The notes beneath the pieces were generated by a model. That model did no database searches. It had not been told where the DNA came from and saw only the letters and a list, made by a program, of their open reading frames with translations. Below, one piece after another: positions 59,401-64,000 of a stretch of DNA of 64,000 bases. Every line of letters begins with the position of its first letter. Within the stretch, counting starts at the first letter, position 1. This DNA comes from Hybos culiciformis (taxonomy: Eukaryota; Arthropoda; Insecta; Diptera; Hybotidae), in the NCBI GenBank assembly GCA_964007475.1, contig OZ023273.1, forward strand, positions 10,243,922-10,307,921, read 5' to 3'. A program made the position numbers and the translations under genes.

Positions 59401-59497
59401 GGATTCTCGTGAACAAAATAGTCAACTGTTGTTGAGACAGAATGCAGATGGAGAACCAACATCCGAATACAAAAGACTTTATGAATCTATTGATTAA
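53457..59497 (+). CDS. SLC18-family vesicular amine transporter-like protein (VMAT/portabella type), 14 exons, 509 aa
   Basis: This is a proton-coupled antiporter of the major facilitator superfamily, expected in synaptic or secretory vesicle membranes. The exons are 53457-53555, 54504-54791, 55473-55575, 55637-55740, 55999-56047, 56510-56569, 56627-56680, 56764-56804, 57229-57327, 57592-57789, 58877-58955, 59018-59155, 59210-59331 and 59402-59497. All phases join to 509 residues with about 12 membrane segments. Segment 1 is LALLIDNVLLTVIVPILPDY, with the conserved Asp 28. A long lumenal loop contains candidate N-glycosylation sites such as NNTV and SNIT. Then come ARAFQGVGSAS, AILEPCLPIW, KWQLGTVFIPDSVGYFVGTN and GIGIIDAALVPML. 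The SLC18 motif YAIADVAF is YAVQQTSV here, so the segment-11 Asp is Gln. That departs from classical VMAT and VAChT and suggests a divergent clade such as portabella. Intron 13 has a GC donor (AAG|GCAAGT). Substrate unknown. Confidence 0.92.
53883..53917 (+). promoter_or_regulatory. Candidate core promoter (TATA plus initiator) in intron 1 of the SLC18-like gene
   Basis: TATAAATA starts at 53883. TCAGTT at 53908-53913 and TTCAGTC at 53912-53917 place an initiator A 27 or 32 bases downstream, normal arthropod spacing. GC-richer sequence (CCGCGCGATC) follows where downstream elements would sit. It lies about 330 bases after exon 1 and about 590 before exon 2. It could drive an alternative transcript, or be the promoter of an old retroelement. 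I could not define the exon it would start. Confidence 0.5.
56205..56389. mobile_element. Small inverted-repeat element in intron 5 of the SLC18-like gene
   Basis: CAGAACGTACACGCCTTGG is mirrored by TTTTGGCGTGTACGCTCTG with about two mismatches over 19-20 bases, enclosing 185 bases. It is likely a MITE; no clear target duplication was found. Confidence 0.5.
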
Positions 59498-59540
59498 TGG
59501 GAGATATTTAATAATAAATTTGATTCTTTAATGGAAGTTG

Positions 59541-59546
59541 AATAAA
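59541..59546 (+). terminator. Polyadenylation signal AATAAA, SLC18-like gene
   Basis: This hexamer lies 44 bases after the stop codon; another AATAAA lies at 59513-59518. Confidence 0.45.
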
Positions 59547-61449
59547 GAATTACAAATTATTAAATTTAAAAAAAAATTCTAAATTATGAAAAAATTAGTG
59601 TTATTAATATTTGAATTTGTGGCAGAAGTCAAAATTCGAAATTAATAGACCGAAACATAAAATTTAAAATCCGCATTTTTAAAATAAAAATGCCTCAAAA
59701 ATTTGTTCTCAACCAAACATTAAAAAATCCACATAATCAAAATAGCCCGCGTCTCAAACCTGTAATTAGCAGGTATTAAGTATTATTAAATTAGATTTTG
59801 ATCTATTCGGATTTAACAAACTTGGATTTTAATCATTTGGTTTTAAAACATTAGGATTTTGACAATTGTAATTTTGAAGAAAAAGATAAAAAAAAATAAA
59901 TAAATTAAAAAGTATTGAAACAATTTCTATGCGTCTTTTCTTGTATTGTAAAAAGTATCATGAACTCAGATGGTTGGTCTAAAAATATTAACCAATGTAC
60001 CTTCCATAATAACATAATATACTCCAACATATCTGGAGCACGACGATTATATTATCACCTATAAAATTTCATACAATTTAATTTTTTCGGCTGGTGGCGT
60101 TAAATTTTTTTCATATAATTTTTATATATAATCTATAAGTTGTCTAAACTTCGGGTTTAAATAAGGTTTCGCAAATGTTTATAAATAGTTGTTGAGTTAA
60201 AGAAGGTTTATCATACAAAAAATTTAGTTGTTTTAAAGTTGAGTTAAATGTGAGTTAAGTCAGGTTCACCTGATAAATTAAATGAATATTAAATGATATA
60301 TGTTATGATTACGTCAAAAAATTATCGGTTGGGCATGTGCGTTTGAATAATTAAAAAAAGAAAAAGCAAAATGGCTAAAAAAAAGCATAAAAATAAAATA
60401 TGTAATTTGTTTTTTTTTGTAATTTTTATTTTTCGAATTTAAATTTTAAATTAATTAATTCACTTATAGAATTTTTTTATAGAATTATTAAATTATTTTT
60501 GATTAAATTTTATTCACTAATTTTTTTTAAGAAATTTAGCAAATAAAAAATAAAAATAAAAAAATAACAAAATTAACCCGGGTTAAAAAAAATCATCAGC
60601 AATTTTCAATTGAAGGATAACCTGATTTAATTTATGAATAAAATTCCAAGTTTGGAAAGCCTATAAGTGAATTAGACCACTAATCCAGTATGTCCATTGG
60701 AGCGATACATTTAAATTTGTTGTATTTTTATTTCATTTAATTATAAGTTCATTTGACTATGTAAATTCATTCGATTGGACCTTTATCTGACTTCAATTAA
60801 AAAAAATCAGTCAAATATAAACTTTCAGTTTAATCTAACCACAGCCGAAATATTTTCAGTCAAATGCACTTACAATCAAGTGAAATTTAGTCAAATCTAC
60901 CAAACACTGTATCCCTTTTATTTTTTTGGAGAGTTATTAGATACGAGTTACGTAGTCTTTTATTTTCTTTATACAAATAAGTTCAAAATTTTATTTATTT
61001 TTTGAATAAGAATGGAAATTCAAAACTTTTTCTACTCTAAATGTTATTTTAACACCAAATGTAATCAATTTAACCAATTATGTTTTTTTATTTCTTTACT
61101 TAAAGTTGTGAAAAAATTAATAACTCAAGGCTTGCGAAAAGAAATCTCAGTTTCGAATTCTTCTGGTTATGCTTATATGAAATTTTCAGTTTTTAAATTT
61201 TTAGCATTAAAATAATTTAAACAATAACTAATTTTTTTTTTTTAATTCATGAAATGAATAAAGTTTGCTTCCCATTGAACAAATCGACACCTCATCACTG
61301 AAACTTATCTGTATATACATTTGCAGACTATTTCGCATTAATGTATTAAGAATTAAGTAAAAAATGAATTAATCAATGATGAACATATAATATATATAAA
61401 CTATAAAAATAAGTCTCACCAAAAGCCAAAGTAAATAAACATTTTCTTT

Positions 61450-61830
61450 GGCTACATGACATAACTGCGAATGTCATAACCCCGAATTTTTTTTGTCATA
61501 ACTGCGAAATAAAATATAAAAGTGTCATAAAAGCGTAAAATGCTTTATATATCATTTTGTCATAACCGCGAAAAAAGGGCCAACATTTAAAAAAATATCG
61601 TTTCGCGGTTGTAACAATTCTTTTTGTTATAACCGCGAAACTAAAAAAATCGTATTTTATCATTTCGCGGTTAAAAAAAAATGTTATAACCGCAAAACTT
61701 AAAAATTTGATTTTTATCATTTCGCGGTTATAAAAAAAAAAATTGTTATAACCGCGAAACTCCAAAATTCGATTTTTATCATTTCGCGCTTATAACAAAA
61801 AAAATGGTTATAACCGCGAAACTTGAAAAT
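61450..61830. repeat. Alternating-orientation TAACCGCGAAA-core repeats, copy 2
   Basis: It opens with GGCTACATGACATAACTGCG, like the cluster at 39172. It then carries about twelve ATAACCGCGAA-type motifs. From about 61598 on, the motif alternates between TTTCGCGGTTATAA and TTATAACCGCGAAAC at spacings of about 20-45 bases, so the DNA can fold into several successive hairpins. Confidence 0.82.
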
Positions 61831-62622
61831 CAGAATTTTAGTTCCGAAAACATGGAAAATCGAATTATTAATAATGTGGGGACCAAACCTCACTCGAAAA
61901 TACTCCAGAATAGCTCTAATTAGTCAGGTAAACAAAGATTTGATAACTTAAGGAAAATTAAACTCCTTCAAACATCTCTTCATAAAACCAAACATTGAGT
62001 AGCCATACGATTAATATAATGTTAACACTTAAGTTTATGGATTAGCAGTACACTCTGGAATCTCTTCGGGATTAACTTCTATTCTTGCAAAACGCAAATA
62101 AACATTTTGATGGAGGAAATTTTTTATTATCAATTTCGCTTTAATGATAAATTTTCCCTAATTTGCGAGAACGTTAGAATAGTGTTTATTCAATTGTGTA
62201 AACAAATTTGTTTTTTATCACATTTAATTTTTCGTTTAATAAATGACAAAATTATTATCGAGTTATTTATATTTTAAAGAAAGTGTTCATTATAAGCTCC
62301 ATAATAATCATAACAGAGCCATTCAAAGTTATTAACTATCATGGGGTTAAATTTCTAATATCTATTGTCTTTACTCCAACCTCTGAAACTTCGAGTAAGA
62401 TTCACTTATAAAATCACTCTCAGTTGGGTTGTTGAATTTTACAGAATCAATAAAAACAAACTGCAATAAAACCACTGGTTAATAAACTCTTGAATAAACT
62501 GACAAAAGTGAATATCGGTCTCAGCAAATAACATAAAAAAATGTGATAAAAATTCACTAAAATTTTATCGTTTGCTACGCTTGTTACAATGTGGCAATAT
62601 GCAAAGAATAGTAGATTACAAC

Positions 62623-62794
62623 ACATGTTAACAAAATTTGTTATTACAACGAGTTGTGTATACACAAAAACACATGGACACGCGTCAATACTTATATCAC
62701 GAGACCGTTAGGTCGAGTGATATGATATTGACAAGTGTCCATGTGTTTTTGTGTATATACACAACGAGCTGTATAACAAATTTTATTAACATGT
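62623..62794. repeat. Long hairpin with about 80-base arms
   Basis: The left arm includes ACATGTTAACAAAATTTGTT, GAGTTGTGTATACACAAAAA and CACATGGACAC. The right arm mirrors it through GTGTCCATGTGTTTTTGTGT, ACACAACGAGCTGTATAACA and AATTTTATTAACATGT. The loop centre is near 62710 (GACCGTTAGGTC). This is a fold-back or MITE-like structure; ends are not defined by a target duplication. Confidence 0.8.
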
Positions 62795-63102
62795 TTTGTA
62801 TACTGTTTTAATGTACATGTGAGATGTAGTTGCATTCAATACATTTGCAATGCAAAAAATAAACAAAAGTTCAAAATGAAGAAAGTAAATAAAATTGAAG
62901 TGTGGTAAATAAAATTGAAGTGTGTAAATAAAATTTTCTAAATAAATAATTGACGCCATTTACCGAGCTAAATTTACGATTGTAAATACAACTTACCGAT
63001 CGCATGCACATTAAAAAGTATTTCTAATGATTGTTGATTTTGTTTATTATACATTATTATAAAGTTTATCCAAAAAATACCAAAATATACTTTGGTAAAT
63101 GT

Positions 63103-63319
63103 CATAGATAAGATATAGTAATAGATGGCCCACTCAAAAGATCTACTACAGCGCCTGGTGGATTTGTGGAGGGAAGGTGAACTAAAAAAATAAAATTTTT
63201 GTAGGTGGCAATTTATTTCTAATATTTCAAATAAAATTATTAAAATTCAAATTTGCAGGAAAAAAAGAAGATTATGAATAAAAGATAAATTTATTTTTAT
63301 AGCAAATTTTTTATTTTCT
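63103..63319. repeat. Direct repeat, copy 1 (217 bases)
   Basis: The sequence from CATAGATAAGATATAGTAAT through GCGCCTGGTGGATTTGTGG to the AT-rich tail recurs nearly identically at 63784-64000, 681 bases downstream. Differences are single bases. Confidence 0.9.
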
Positions 63320-63534
63320 TAATTTTTTTAGTTCATATCACATTGTGTTCTAACATTTTCACTTAAAATTCTATTTATTTTATTGCAATAATAATTAATT
63401 AATAAATTAAATGTATAATCTTAAATTTTTTATTATTATTAATCTTAAATTAACTTAAATTGCAATAAATCCAACTTTGTTTTTGTTTTTGTTTCTTTTT
63501 AAATAAAATCCACAATTAAAATTCAAATATATTC

Positions 63535-63568
63535 AACTTTTTTATTTATTTATTTATTTATTTATTTC
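63535..63568. repeat. TTTA microsatellite
   Basis: About seven tandem TTTA units. Confidence 0.85.
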
Positions 63569-63783
63569 TACCAGATATTTATAATTTTTTCTCAAAATAA
63601 ATCACCTACACGTCCAAACGCTTTTATTTCAAAAAAAAAAAAAAATAAGAAAAAAAGCTCAGCCGGCTGGGTTGACAATAAAACAAAACGTAAACAAACA
63701 AGAGCGCCGCATGTGGTTGAAAGGTGAAACACATTAAGAAACTGAAATTAATTTTGTTCTAAGTGAACCTACCATGGTAAATG

Positions 63784-64000
63784 CATAGATAAGATATAGT
63801 AATAGATGGCCCACTCAAAAGATCTACTACAGCGCCTGGTGGATTTGTGGAGGGAAGGTGAACTAAAAAAATAAAATTTTTGTAGATGGCAATTTATTTC
63901 TAATATTTCAAACAAAATTATTAAAATTCAAATTTGCGGGAAAAAAAAAAGATTATGAATAAAAGATAAATTTATTTTTATAGCAAATTTTTTATTTTCT
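63784..64000. repeat. Direct repeat, copy 2, cut by the window end
   Basis: This is the second copy of the 63103-63319 sequence. Similarity is still present at the last base, so the repeat continues beyond the window. It could be a tandem duplication, a dispersed element inserted twice, or the terminal repeats of a small element. Confidence 0.9.

Larger units (their letters stand above)
59498..64000. other. Intergenic region downstream of the SLC18-like gene
   Basis: There is no supported gene. AATAAA at 59541-59546 is a likely polyadenylation signal for the transporter gene. The TAACCGCGAAA-core cluster (61450-61830), a long hairpin (62623-62794) and a direct repeat (63103 and 63784) are listed separately. 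The plus frames at 60775-61215 and minus frames at 61496-61765 and 62447-62665 are not recognisable proteins. Confidence 0.55.

Noticed and set aside
53457..59497. Assignment of the transporter as classical VMAT
   Set aside because: Overall motifs fit SLC18, but the segment-11 YAIAD motif is YAVQQ; I kept the broader family name.
61450..61830. CRISPR-like array
   Set aside because: The repeated motif is short, changes orientation and has irregular, AT-tract spacing in a eukaryotic context.

Overview
The window is nuclear DNA of an arthropod, almost certainly an insect. It is visibly very AT-rich, full of A/T homopolymers, and its protein-coding genes are broken into many short exons by GT-AG introns, often of only 50-100 bases. 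Two gene types point to insects: a ZAD-C2H2 zinc-finger gene, a class expanded in insects, and an FKBP6/shutdown-type gene. I cannot fix the order or species from the sequence. All gene models below were assembled by hand from splice sites, reading-frame continuity and remembered family motifs; no alignment or search was run.

Layout. Two small AT-hook (HMGA-like) genes lie at 2349-3007 (minus) and 9094-9414 (plus), in divergent orientation and separated by about 6 kb of transposon-bearing DNA. COG5, a Golgi tethering subunit, occupies 9757-15761 on the minus strand. Divergent from it is the tiny elongation factor gene ELOF1 (16555-16867, plus), which converges on NDUFB2, a complex I subunit (17549-18475, minus). 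An ACAP-type ArfGAP with BAR, PH, ArfGAP and ankyrin parts fills 21625-28298 (plus) and converges on a ZAD plus six-finger C2H2 regulator (29941-34703, minus). A shutdown/FKBP6-like immunophilin, expected in the piRNA pathway, lies at 40812-42679 (minus). An SLC18-family vesicular transporter of the VMAT/portabella type lies at 53457-59497 (plus). These are unrelated housekeeping, trafficking and regulatory genes that simply sit side by side; there is no operon-like logic.

The intergenic DNA is dominated by short terminal-inverted-repeat (TIR) elements, mostly non-autonomous. Several have readable target-site duplications: TTA or TAA, TGA or TCA, TTAA, an 8-base hAT-type duplication, and 8-10-base ones. 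The region 42.7-51.8 kb is a transposon nest in which elements sit inside elements at up to three levels. One roughly 1.3 kb family is present there twice, almost identical. Three TIR families with different ends share the same subterminal 20-base palindrome, or a slightly shortened form of it. A 12-base minisatellite, alternating-orientation repeats with a TAACCGCGAAA core, long hairpins and a direct repeat running off the window end complete the picture. I found no CRISPR, rRNA, convincing tRNA, prokaryotic operon or intact transposase gene.
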